Shown in pieces: positions 26,319-34,253 of a stretch of 64,000 bases of DNA. The translations under genes and the position numbers were made by a program. This DNA is from an uncultured Pelagimonas sp. (GTDB lineage Bacteria > Pseudomonadota > Alphaproteobacteria > Rhodobacterales > Rhodobacteraceae), in the NCBI RefSeq assembly GCF_947498515.1, contig NZ_CANMKO010000005.1, positions 62,001-126,000 of the forward strand, given 5' to 3'. Numbering within the stretch: position 1 is the stretch's first letter; every line of letters starts with the position of its first letter. Under the pieces are notes generated by a model. It was not told where the DNA came from and ran no database searches. It saw nothing but the letters and a program-made list of their open reading frames with translations.

Positions 26319-27719
26319 TTATGCCAAGGACGGCAACCAAAGCACAATGGATGGGAAGGCGATCAGCAAACCGATGGTTGCGGCGTCGGCGAGGAAGAAT
26401 GGCGTTACGCCTTTGAACACGTCCTGTACGCTTAGATCATCGCGCACCCCAGCAACCACAAAACAGTTGAGGCCGATGGGTGGGGTGATCAGGCAAAACT
26501 CGGCCATTTTCACCACCAAAATCCCGAACCAGATTGCGCACATCGGGCCGGACATGCCGAATGCGCTATCGGCTGCGGCGACGGCTTCGCCACCGTTAAG
26601 GGCCATGACCGCCGGGTAGACAACCGGGAGGGTCAAGAGAAGCATCCCGATGGCATCCATGAACATGCCAAGCACCGCATAGGCGAGCAGGATGCAGATC
26701 AGGATCAACATGGGCGAGTACTCAAGACCGGTAATCCAATCGGAAAACGCCGCTGGAAGTTGTGCAAAGCCGAGGAAGCGCACATAGATCAACACGCCCC
26801 AGATGATGGTGAAAATCATCACGCTAAGCTTGGCGGTTTCAAGTAGGGCGTCTTTGAATTCCGACCACCGCATGCCTTGGTAGAGCGCCATGAGGAACAC
26901 AACAAAGGCCCCGATTGCGCCGCCTTCGGTCGGCGTCCCCCAGGCGTCGCCGCCAAACGGGTTGTAGACGAACAGGATGATCGTGAAGACGACGATGACG
27001 ATGGGCAGCGCCGGGGGGAGTGCCTCAAACCGTTGTTTCCAAGTGAAGCCTTTGACCGGGGGACCAAAGTCTTTGATGACCAATGCCATGCCGACGATCA
27101 ACCCGCCGTAGATCACCGCAGAGAAAGCACCGGGGATGAAGCCCGCGAGGAGGAGCTTGCCCACGTCCTGTTCGACGATGATCGCATAGATCACGAGGAT
27201 CGCCGAAGGTGGAATAAGCGAGGCCAAAGTACCGCCCGCCGCGACAACACCGGCGGCAAAGCGTTTGTCATAGCCGATTTTGAGCATTTCCGGGATGGCG
27301 ATGCGGGCAAAGACCGCCGAAGTGGCGACAGACGCCCCGGACACGGCCGCAAACCCCGCCGTTGCAAAGACGGTTGAGACGGCAAGGCCGCCCGGCACCC
27401 AAGCCAACCAACGTTTGGCGGCCTCAAACAGGGCTTTGGTGAGACCGGCGTAGTAGGCGAGATAACCGATCAGGATGAAAGTCGGGATCAAGCTCAGCGC
27501 TTGCGACGAAATCTTGGAATGCGGCACTTGGCCGGCGGTCTTCACCGCGACGGTCACGGCCTTGCCAAAACGGTCGGGGTCATAGCCAAATTTGGCCCAG
27601 AAAATCCAAACGAGGCCAATCAACCCGGCGGCGGCGGCGGCAAAGGCAACGCGCATCCCCAGAACAACCAGCACCAGCATGCCGCCCGATACGATCAGGC
27701 CAATATCAATAGGTTCCAT
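26319..27719 (-). CDS. TRAP transporter large permease (DctM type)
   Basis: 466-residue, very hydrophobic inner-membrane protein with about 12 helices, the ion-coupled translocation subunit of a tripartite ATP-independent periplasmic transporter. The family pattern is plain: N-terminal MEPIDIGLIVSGGMLVLVVLG, the PPSAILVIYAIIVEQDVGKL stretch and the C-terminal LITPPIGLNCFVV element. Third gene of the set dctP-dctQ-dctM on the minus strand, 11 bp behind the small permease gene. Substrate unknown; the large-M subtype and the neighbouring catabolic genes suggest an organic acid, amino acid derivative or ectoine-like solute. Confidence 0.93.
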   Translation of the reverse strand: MEPIDIGLIVSGGMLVLVVLGMRVAFAAAAAGLIGLVWIFWAKFGYDPDRFGKAVTVAVKTAGQVPHSKISSQALSLIPTFILIGYLAYYAGLTKALFEAAKRWLAWVPGGLAVSTVFATAGFAAVSGASVATSAVFARIAIPEMLKIGYDKRFAAGVVAAGGTLASLIPPSAILVIYAIIVEQDVGKLLLAGFIPGAFSAVIYGGLIVGMALVIKDFGPPVKGFTWKQRFEALPPALPIVIVVFTIILFVYNPFGGDAWGTPTEGGAIGAFVVFLMALYQGMRWSEFKDALLETAKLSVMIFTIIWGVLIYVRFLGFAQLPAAFSDWITGLEYSPMLILICILLAYAVLGMFMDAIGMLLLTLPVVYPAVMALNGGEAVAAADSAFGMSGPMCAIWFGILVVKMAEFCLITPPIGLNCFVVAGVRDDLSVQDVFKGVTPFFLADAATIGLLIAFPSIVLWLPSLA

Positions 27720-27730
27720 GTCAGCTGTCC

Positions 27731-28363
27731 TTAACTATCGTGGCCCGAGACATGCTCGGCTTCCATCGCGGCTTGGGTGGCGGCGTCGGCCACAAGCGGC
27801 ACGGCGATGGGTTTGGATTCATTGAAGAGGATGGCGCGGCCATAGGCCCAGAGCTGCAACATCAGGCGCAGGCACAGCACGCCAAACGCCACCGGGGCGA
27901 GCAGTTTGGCAGGCCAAAGCGGCAGGGAAATGTCCATCGAGCTGTCGCGGCTCCACATGGGGGCGGAGAAATCAAAGCTCCGGTCGAAATGCGCCCAAGT
28001 GCCCCAAACGAGCAGAACCATCACCAAGAGAATCACCGCCGTTGTGATAAATTCGACGATATAAAGGCTGCGCCCTTTGAGCGCGCCAACCAGCATATCC
28101 ATGCGGATATGACCGCCGTCACGCTGGGCAAAGGAGATTCCCATAAAGGCGATCAACGGCATGGCCTGTTCGATCCAATCGACATAACCGGGGAGAGGTT
28201 GATTGATGAGATTGCGCCCGCCAACGGAAAACACCGCCATCACCATAAGCGAGAAAACCGCCAGACCACTGACAAGGGCGAGCACGCTTTCAACACGATA
28301 CAGAGACTGATCAAGCTTGCTTAACTGGCTGTCATCGGACAGCACTAGGGAAGACCCGGCCAT
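27731..28363 (-). CDS. TRAP transporter small permease (DctQ type)
   Basis: 210-residue membrane protein with four predicted helices (first at about 30-52, LVSGLAVFSLMVMAVFSVGG) and the DctQ pattern RDGGHIRMDMLV. It binds the large permease to form the membrane complex. The C-terminal 25 residues are hydrophilic. It is slightly longer than many DctQ proteins (160-180) because of hydrophilic ends. Separated from the upstream binding-protein gene by 80 bp that contain a stem-loop. Confidence 0.9.
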   Translation of the reverse strand: MAGSSLVLSDDSQLSKLDQSLYRVESVLALVSGLAVFSLMVMAVFSVGGRNLINQPLPGYVDWIEQAMPLIAFMGISFAQRDGGHIRMDMLVGALKGRSLYIVEFITTAVILLVMVLLVWGTWAHFDRSFDFSAPMWSRDSSMDISLPLWPAKLLAPVAFGVLCLRLMLQLWAYGRAILFNESKPIAVPLVADAATQAAMEAEHVSGHDS

Positions 28364-28404
28364 GGCTGGTTCTCCTGCATTTGAGATTTCGGGGAGTTAG
28401 AAAG

Positions 28405-28433
28405 CTGCGCCCCTAGGTGGGCTAGGGACGCAG
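28405..28433 (-). terminator. Intercistronic stem-loop after dctP
   Basis: CTGCGCCCCTAG (28405-28416) pairs with CTAGGGACGCAG (28422-28433) with a single internal mismatch and a 5-base loop. Located after the binding-protein gene and before the permease genes, without a U-tract: likely protects or attenuates, giving more binding protein than permease. Confidence 0.6.
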
Positions 28434-28443
28434 GGGGTCAGGC

Positions 28444-29454
28444 TTATTTGGCCTCGGCGATCATGCCGGTGACCAGATCGTAGAGTTCTTGTGCAGGCAG
28501 ACCACGCGCGGTGTTGTCTTCGATCCAAGCAGCGGCAGCAGGGGCAGCGGCGGCGTCCTTGAAGGCAGCCAGTTCATCGTCGGTGAAGGTCACGGATGTG
28601 ATGCCGCGTTCTTCCAAAGCTGGGCCCCAAGCGTCCATGGTCTTGGTTTCATAGGACGAAATGTAGTGATCCAAGGCTTCGTCAACGGACCCAAGCAGGG
28701 CGTCGCGATGTTCGTCCGACAGATCGGCCAGCGCGTCATTGTTGACCACAACCGGGCAATTCACGGTGCCGGGGTTAAGGTTGGTTGTCCACCATGTGCC
28801 GTTTTCGATGGTGCCAAAGGACATGTGAGCGTGAGGCGCAAAGCTTACCGCTTTGACGATACCGCTATCCATGGCTTGACGCACTTCAGACGCCGACATG
28901 GATGTTGGCACGGCGCCGATGGTTTCCATGGCGGCACCGATACCGCCGGTGGCACGTACGCTTAGACCGGTGAAATCAGCCAAGGTTGCAGGCGCGTCGC
29001 CGACGCCGACAAGGTTATACTGAGGCAGGGGTGACGGCATCAAGAGGGTGGCTTCCCAGCGGCCCAGATCTTCGATGACGGCGGGGTGTTGATACACGGC
29101 CATCGACAGATCGACCTCTTGGCGCAGCGATGTCACGCCGAGGAAAGGCAACTCGAGAACGGTGATCGAAGGGTTCTTGTCGCGGTGATAACCGGCGCAG
29201 AACTGAGCCATTTCGAACGCACCAATAGAGATGCCATCAAGGTTCTCTTTGTTCTTGGACAGACCACCATAAGAGATGTTCAGCGTGAACTCACCATTGG
29301 TTTTTTCATTGACCAGCTCGGCGAGCTTTTCGACGTGCTCGGTGAATGCGCGGCGTTTGCCCCACAGGGACACGTTCCATTCTGTGGCCATGGCTTCGGT
29401 TGCAAAGGCAAGGGTCAGGGCGGCGACGGCCGTCCGAGTCATTAGGGTGCGCAT
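28444..29454 (-). CDS. TRAP transporter solute-binding protein (DctP type)
   Basis: Periplasmic protein of 336 residues. Signal peptide at about 1-23 (TRTAVAALTLAFATEAMA, then TEWNV). The body has the DctP features, including the LSVRATGG segment near residue 160 that carries the conserved Arg which salt-bridges a substrate carboxylate, so a carboxylate ligand is likely. ATG 29454 is set by a GGGAGGAG ribosome site. First gene of the TRAP operon; its promoter must lie in the 450 bp upstream. Confidence 0.92.
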   Translation of the reverse strand: MRTLMTRTAVAALTLAFATEAMATEWNVSLWGKRRAFTEHVEKLAELVNEKTNGEFTLNISYGGLSKNKENLDGISIGAFEMAQFCAGYHRDKNPSITVLELPFLGVTSLRQEVDLSMAVYQHPAVIEDLGRWEATLLMPSPLPQYNLVGVGDAPATLADFTGLSVRATGGIGAAMETIGAVPTSMSASEVRQAMDSGIVKAVSFAPHAHMSFGTIENGTWWTTNLNPGTVNCPVVVNNDALADLSDEHRDALLGSVDEALDHYISSYETKTMDAWGPALEERGITSVTFTDDELAAFKDAAAAPAAAAWIEDNTARGLPAQELYDLVTGMIAEAK

Positions 29455-29905
29455 GATTGGCTCCTCCCAGATACATACGTTGATGATGGGCCGTAACATC
29501 TAGCATGCCGTGTGCCTTGCCTATGAAGGAAAACGCCAGCGGTTTACACCCTGCCCTGCGGATTTCCGCAACCCGTGCAGAAGGTCATGCCAAAACTGTT
29601 CAAATAAGGTGAAAATGATTTTTTGAAACGGCCTAGAACATATCAAGCGTCGCCGCTTAAAACACCTTATATCTCAGTCACATAGATCCTTTTAGGTGCT
29701 GCAAGCTATGCTATCAAAACGACCACTCATAATAGCGACGTTTTTACGGCGTCTTTTTCGATATCTAACGCTTTGGATCATTCATGTCAGACCCAAGGAC
29801 GCAGGGCAGGAGTATTCCCTAGACAGTCGTGGGCAATTCGGACTAACCGTTTGTCGATAAACCGTTCTTCACTTGTTTGTATCGTACCCTATAGCTGGCT
29901 GAGAA
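29455..29905. other. 451-bp intergenic region between divergent dctP and LpxL-like genes
   Basis: No open frame with coding character. It must contain the promoters of both flanking genes. AT content rises around 29600-29760. An 11-bp inverted repeat, CCTGCCCTGCG at 29550-29560 and its complement at 29800-29810, is 240 bp apart; nothing shows what it does. No riboswitch or tRNA pattern recognised. Confidence 0.5.
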
Positions 29906-30835
29906 ATGAACTTTACAAACTTCAAGGATCGAATCTGGAAATTATACTCGTTTGTCGCCCGAATTGGCATGGCTTTGCCGGGGCGATTGGCGCGGGCCAG
30001 TTTCGGGGGCATTACTTTTCTCATGTGGTTGGTGTGGGCGTTGCCTTTTACGCCTGTGCGGCAAGCCTTTCGGGATCTGGCCGCCCAGTGTAATGCCGGT
30101 TCTGCCACTGGCATCTTTCGGCGCTATGCGCGTAGCTTTTCACTATTACTTTATCGGATGGAGTGCATCCGTTATGGGCGTACAGCCGAAATTGGGGCGT
30201 TGTTGGATATTCCTGAAAGGGATCGATTTGACGATATAGTCGCACGCGGAGGTGCCATTTTCTTGATGCCCCACGCGCATGGTTCGGTGACTATGGCCGA
30301 AGCTCTCGGTCAAATTCATCCGCTCTTGCTCTTTGTTCGTGCGACGAAAGATGATGATCGGGCGGCCTTTCAACGCGAATATTATGATCAGATGACCTGT
30401 GATGTCATTGATGTTCGCCGGGCCGATGATGTTGTGTCGTCTCGCAAGATGCTGTCCGCCCTGCGCAAAGGTCATATCATTCTAGGTGGTGGAGATTTCA
30501 TTCGTCGGGCACCCAAAACAGATGAAAATATTGCCAAGGATGTCGTGCGGGTCCAAGCCTTTGGGGAGCCTGTTGGCGCGATGCGATGGCCCGCCCGGTT
30601 TGCCGCTAAAACGGGTGTGCCAATAGTGCCTGTGAACATTGTTGATTCTGGGACGCAACTTACCCTCCATATGGGCGAAGAAATCGCCCCTGGGGATATC
30701 GTGGAAACAACCCAGAAATGGATGGACGGTATGGTTGAGCTTATCAAACAATACCCCGATCAGTGGGTTTTTTGCTTGGATCGACATTGGCGCCGGGTTT
30801 TGGAAAAAGCGAAAACCGTGGATGAAACCTCGTAA
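29906..30835 (+). CDS. LpxL/HtrB-like lysophospholipid acyltransferase family protein
   Basis: 309-residue protein with an N-terminal hydrophobic anchor (about 25-52) and the general layout of lipid A late acyltransferases (IFLMPHAHGSVTMAEALG near residue 120, IVPVNIVDS near 250, and the C-terminal DQWVFCLDRHWRR like the family's terminal WxxRR). Members transfer a fatty acyl chain from ACP to a lipid A precursor or other lysolipid at the inner membrane. The usual HX4(D/E) active-site spacing is not exact here (HAHGSVTMAE), so activity is uncertain. It stands alone, not in an operon with lipid A genes. ATG 29906 has no strong ribosome site. Confidence 0.6.
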   Translation: MNFTNFKDRIWKLYSFVARIGMALPGRLARASFGGITFLMWLVWALPFTPVRQAFRDLAAQCNAGSATGIFRRYARSFSLLLYRMECIRYGRTAEIGALLDIPERDRFDDIVARGGAIFLMPHAHGSVTMAEALGQIHPLLLFVRATKDDDRAAFQREYYDQMTCDVIDVRRADDVVSSRKMLSALRKGHIILGGGDFIRRAPKTDENIAKDVVRVQAFGEPVGAMRWPARFAAKTGVPIVPVNIVDSGTQLTLHMGEEIAPGDIVETTQKWMDGMVELIKQYPDQWVFCLDRHWRRVLEKAKTVDETS

Positions 30836-30949
30836 ACTTGCGTGTGTGGTTCCCTGCTGTTGGGCAACGTAGTCTCAATCCGAAATGAACCCTCTTAATC
30901 ACGGACAAGGGGCCTCGTTATCCACGGCTGCCGACGCTTCACCCCCTTA

Positions 30950-31798
30950 TCAAAGCGCCACAACTGTCTGGGTTTGGGTACCCAAACCGTCGATGCCAAG
31001 GGTCACGGTGTCGCCAATATTGAGCCATTGCTGAGGGGTCATCCCCGCCCCGACACCCGGAGGTGTTCCGGTGCAAATAAGATCACCCGGTTCAAGCCGT
31101 GTGAACTCCGACATGTAGCTGACAATGGTTGCCACATCGAAGATCATCGTACCGGTATTCCCGGTTTGCTTGCGCTCGCCATTCACGTCCAACCACATGC
31201 CCAAGGCTTGCACATCGGCGATTTCGTCGGGGGTCACCAAAGCCGGGCCGGTAGGGCAGAAATTGGGGAAGCTCTTGCCCTTGACCCATTGGCCAGAACG
31301 TTCAAGTTGCCACGCGCGTTCGCTGAGATCATTGACGAGGGTGAAGCCGGCAATATGGTCCATCGCTTCATCTTTGGTGATGTTCAGCGCGGGTTTGCCG
31401 ATCACAATGCCAAGCTCAACTTCCCAATCCAGCTTGGTCATTTTGGGGCTATAGAGAATGTTATCATTGGCTCCGCAATAGGTCGCGGTGGATTTATTGA
31501 ACAGGATTGGTTCGGCAGGAATATCCATGCCTGCTTCGGCTGCGTGGTCGGAATAGTTCAGGCCAACACACCAGATGTTGAAGGGTTGCGCCACTGGCGG
31601 TGCCAGACGTTTGTCCGCCACATCCGCGATCGGAAGCGACATTGGATCGGTTGCTTTCAGCGTTTCCAATAGTTCGGGCGACATGGTCCTTGGTCCAAAG
31701 TCCTGAACAATCGAGGATGCATCGCGCGGTGTTCCATTTGCGTCCAAAATACAAGGAATTTTGGACCCCCACCGGTCCCCATAACGCGCTAATTTCAT
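30950..31798 (-). CDS. Fumarylacetoacetate hydrolase-family protein (acylpyruvate hydrolase type)
   Basis: 282-residue metal-dependent C-C hydrolase. Entry motif CVGLNYSDHAAEAG, metal ligands in DWEVELGIVIG and VNDLSERAW, loop CTGTPPGVGAG. Paralogue of the fucose-cluster FAH protein at 9350. ATG 31798 overlaps the stop of the enolase-like gene (ATGA), so its product is made together with that enzyme and with the kinase further upstream. By context it would cleave or hydrate the enol/keto-acid produced by the enolase-like step. Last gene of the three-gene operon. Reaction not known. Confidence 0.87.
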   Translation of the reverse strand: MKLARYGDRWGSKIPCILDANGTPRDASSIVQDFGPRTMSPELLETLKATDPMSLPIADVADKRLAPPVAQPFNIWCVGLNYSDHAAEAGMDIPAEPILFNKSTATYCGANDNILYSPKMTKLDWEVELGIVIGKPALNITKDEAMDHIAGFTLVNDLSERAWQLERSGQWVKGKSFPNFCPTGPALVTPDEIADVQALGMWLDVNGERKQTGNTGTMIFDVATIVSYMSEFTRLEPGDLICTGTPPGVGAGMTPQQWLNIGDTVTLGIDGLGTQTQTVVAL

Positions 31799-33105
31799 GC
31801 TGTTTCCTTTTGTTTCGCGCCCCACCAGGTGTTCATCATCGGCGCCCCGCCAACAAAGGCGTCGCGCCCCAATACATCCTGAATCCGCAGACATTCATTC
31901 CATTTCACCATACGTTCGGATCGGGTGAAAGAGCCAACCTTGAGTTGGCCGCCCCCCAAACCCGTTGCCAGATGGCTGATCGAGACATCTTCGGTTTCCC
32001 CGGATCGGGCCGAGACTATCGCCCCCCAACCATGGGCCTTCGCGGCGCGGAATGTGTCGACACTTTCGCTCACCGTGCCAGCTTGATTGACCTTGACCAG
32101 AACCGCGTTGCAGGCCCCTGCCCCGGCGGCGTCTTCGACCAATTTAGCATTGGTGACCAAGTAATCGTCGCCGATGATCTGAACCTTGTCGCCAAACCGT
32201 TGGGTGAATTCGATCATGCCGTCGGGGTCGTCTTCGCCCACTGGGTCTTCGATGGAGGCAATTGGGTAGCTGTCCATCCAGCCGCCCAACATGTCGATCA
32301 ATTGGCCGCTGTCCATGGCTCGATCTTCCAAAGCCAATCGGTATTGGCCGTTTTTGCCAAATTCAGACGCGGCGATGTCGAGCGAGATAACAACGTTTTC
32401 ACCGGGCTTTTCACCGGCTTTTTCGATCGCCGCAACCAAGGTTTCCAAGGCTTCTTCGTTGCTGTCAAAGACAGGCCACCAACCGCCTTCGTCCGCGACA
32501 CCGGCCAGCTTCCCGCGAGAAGCCATGATGTCGCCCGCCGCAAAGTAGACCTCGTTGGTGATTTCCATGACCTCTTCAAAATCACGCGCGCCGGGGACCA
32601 TGATCATGAAGTCTTGAATGTCAACGCGCCGCCCGGCGTGGGCACCACCACCGAAAATCTGAATTTCAGGCAATGGCAGGCTTGGCGTGCACCCATAATG
32701 TGTCGCCACATACTGCCAAAGTGGCAAACCCGCATCTGCCGCTGCCGCATGAAGTATTGCCAGCGACGTCGCCACGGTGGCGTTGCCGCCTAAGGTCTCC
32801 TTGAGCGGTGATTGATCAAGCGTCAGCATGACATTGTCCGCCGCGCGTTGATCCGACGCGTCACGTCCAATCAATCCAGCTGCAATAGGGCCATTTACGC
32901 TATCCAAAGCCTGCGTAACGCCTTTGCCGCGCAGGGCTTTGCCGCCATCCCTAAGGTCAATCGCTTCGCGCGTGCCGCGGGATGCACCCGCCGGGGCAAT
33001 TGCCCGGCCAAGCACGCCGTTTTTCAGTGTCACATCAACCTCAACGGTTGGATGCCCGCGCGAATCCCAGACCCGACGGCCCTTTACTGATGCAATGGCC
33101 GTCAC
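31795..33105 (-). CDS. Enolase (phosphopyruvate hydratase) paralogue with altered active-site residues
   Basis: 436 residues, full enolase length, clearly homologous to glycolytic enolase. Retained: His156 (GGAHAG), Glu206 (DEGG), Asp243 (LDIAASEF), Glu286 (IEDP), Asp313 (IGDD), Lys338 (LVKVNQ), Arg367-Ser368 and Lys389 (LKVG). Changed: loop 1 reads ASRG (Arg43) where ASTG is normal; QDF (Asp165) replaces QEF; and SARSGE (Ala366) replaces SHRSGE. These positions contact or position 2-phosphoglycerate, so a different phosphorylated substrate is likely. GTG start at 33105 overlaps the kinase stop (GTGA). Sandwiched between a kinase and an FAH hydrolase gene under a LacI regulator, so catabolic, not glycolytic. 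Confidence 0.9.
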   Translation of the reverse strand: MTAIASVKGRRVWDSRGHPTVEVDVTLKNGVLGRAIAPAGASRGTREAIDLRDGGKALRGKGVTQALDSVNGPIAAGLIGRDASDQRAADNVMLTLDQSPLKETLGGNATVATSLAILHAAAADAGLPLWQYVATHYGCTPSLPLPEIQIFGGGAHAGRRVDIQDFMIMVPGARDFEEVMEITNEVYFAAGDIMASRGKLAGVADEGGWWPVFDSNEEALETLVAAIEKAGEKPGENVVISLDIAASEFGKNGQYRLALEDRAMDSGQLIDMLGGWMDSYPIASIEDPVGEDDPDGMIEFTQRFGDKVQIIGDDYLVTNAKLVEDAAGAGACNAVLVKVNQAGTVSESVDTFRAAKAHGWGAIVSARSGETEDVSISHLATGLGGGQLKVGSFTRSERMVKWNECLRIQDVLGRDAFVGGAPMMNTWWGAKQKETA

Positions 33106-34115
33106 GTGCCGATCTCCTTTAGTTTCGTTTTCAAAATCGTCACCAGTTCAGGTAGCCGTTTTGGTGAGGCATGTAGCAAGTCACAGGCCAAAGCCCGCAG
33201 GGCAGCTTGTTCATGGGCGTCCAGATATTCCACCGGAGATTTGCCATCGACCCGTCCAAGCATCAACGCCGGCAAGAGCCGACAAATGCGTTCTTCAAGG
33301 TCTTGAACGGGTTCCCAAGTCACATACCGCGCGTAGCTTTGCCAAAATTCTTCAACATTGCTCAAAAGCCGGTCGCGGCACGCGGGAAGATGTAGCGCCT
33401 TGATCACCAAGTGGTTCAGGCAAAAGGAGACGTCAAAGCTTGCATCGCCTATGGTCGCGCATTCTGCGTCCAAAAGCACCGGACCAGAGGTGCGGAACAA
33501 GATGTTTTTGGGGCTGACATCGCCATGCACAAGAACCCGATTGCTGGCGTACAACATATCGGCCAACACGGTCAGATCCTTGGCTAGATTGGGGTGCTGT
33601 TGCGCTGTGAAAACCAGATAGGGTTCGATCCGCAACGCGTAGAAATCATCACGGTTTTGAAAGGGACCTCTATCAAATCCGTCTTGGCCTGAGGCTGCAT
33701 GAATTTTCCCGAGCATATCGGCGACGGCCTGCGCCTCGCCCTTGTCCGGCGCTTGGGACAACAGGGCCTCTTTCCAAAGGTAGACGTCGGACCCGGCCAA
33801 AAACTCCATGGCGAATCCATTTTGAACAACCGAATGCCCAAACAACGTCAGCGAGCTTTCCGGCTGAACTTGGGCCGCCACTTTGAGCCAAGCGTATTCA
33901 GCAGCGTTGCGATGCACGGGCGCGCGCCAATCCGCGGCGACTTTGAGCTTAGGCAATGCGAATTTGACACACACCGACCGATTGCCAAGATCAACCTGGG
34001 CTATGTCAGAGGCCACACCCCCGGTGAGCGGTATCACGCGGGAAATGTCGTTTGCTCTTCCTAGGCCGAGGTCTTCGATCAATGTGCCGCAGCGTTGTTG
34101 AAATTCTATAGACAT
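33102..34115 (-). CDS. APH/choline-kinase-fold small-molecule phosphotransferase
   Basis: Kinase of the aminoglycoside phosphotransferase fold, 337 residues from ATG 34115 (MSIEFQQRC). Catalytic loop LVHGDVSPKNILF (Asp and Asn of HGDxxxxN) and the metal-binding DAE of LLDAECATIGD are intact; the upstream LTGGVASD-IAQVDL and VCVKFALP give the glycine loop and ATP Lys. A GTG at 34160 could start 15 codons earlier but lies inside the 16-bp palindrome that looks like an operator, so I prefer 34115. First gene of kinase-enolase-FAH operon with GTGA and ATGA overlaps. It likely phosphorylates the compound later handled by the enolase-like enzyme, as MtnK-type kinases do in other salvage routes. Substrate unknown. 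Confidence 0.85.
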   Translation of the reverse strand: MSIEFQQRCGTLIEDLGLGRANDISRVIPLTGGVASDIAQVDLGNRSVCVKFALPKLKVAADWRAPVHRNAAEYAWLKVAAQVQPESSLTLFGHSVVQNGFAMEFLAGSDVYLWKEALLSQAPDKGEAQAVADMLGKIHAASGQDGFDRGPFQNRDDFYALRIEPYLVFTAQQHPNLAKDLTVLADMLYASNRVLVHGDVSPKNILFRTSGPVLLDAECATIGDASFDVSFCLNHLVIKALHLPACRDRLLSNVEEFWQSYARYVTWEPVQDLEERICRLLPALMLGRVDGKSPVEYLDAHEQAALRALACDLLHASPKRLPELVTILKTKLKEIGT

Positions 34116-34152
34116 GGTTCCGGCGTCTCGCCCATCTGTCACAATGTTATCT

Positions 34153-34168
34153 ATGTTCACGTGAACAT
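34153..34168. promoter_or_regulatory. Candidate LacI-type operator (perfect palindrome)
   Basis: ATGTTCACGTGAACAT, a perfect 16-bp palindrome with the central CG typical of LacI/GalR operators, placed between the kinase operon (minus) and the LacI-family gene (plus, starting 34254). It would cover the start region of the kinase transcript. Symmetry is seen; the bound protein is inferred to be the adjacent regulator. Confidence 0.7.
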
Positions 34169-34253
34169 TTTGAAGCGAATATCGCCATGAAATCGAATCC
34201 TGTCAAGACATCCCAGTGGGTGAATGCTACTCTGCAAAAAAGTAGGGGACTAA

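Noticed and set aside
29550-29810. 11-bp inverted repeat 240 bp apart as ends of a small mobile element
   Set aside because: No target duplication, no transposase and no internal structure; likely chance or unrelated.
31795-33105. Housekeeping glycolytic enolase
   Set aside because: Altered conserved residues (Arg43, Asp165, Ala366) and an operon with a kinase and FAH hydrolase under LacI control do not fit a central glycolytic gene.
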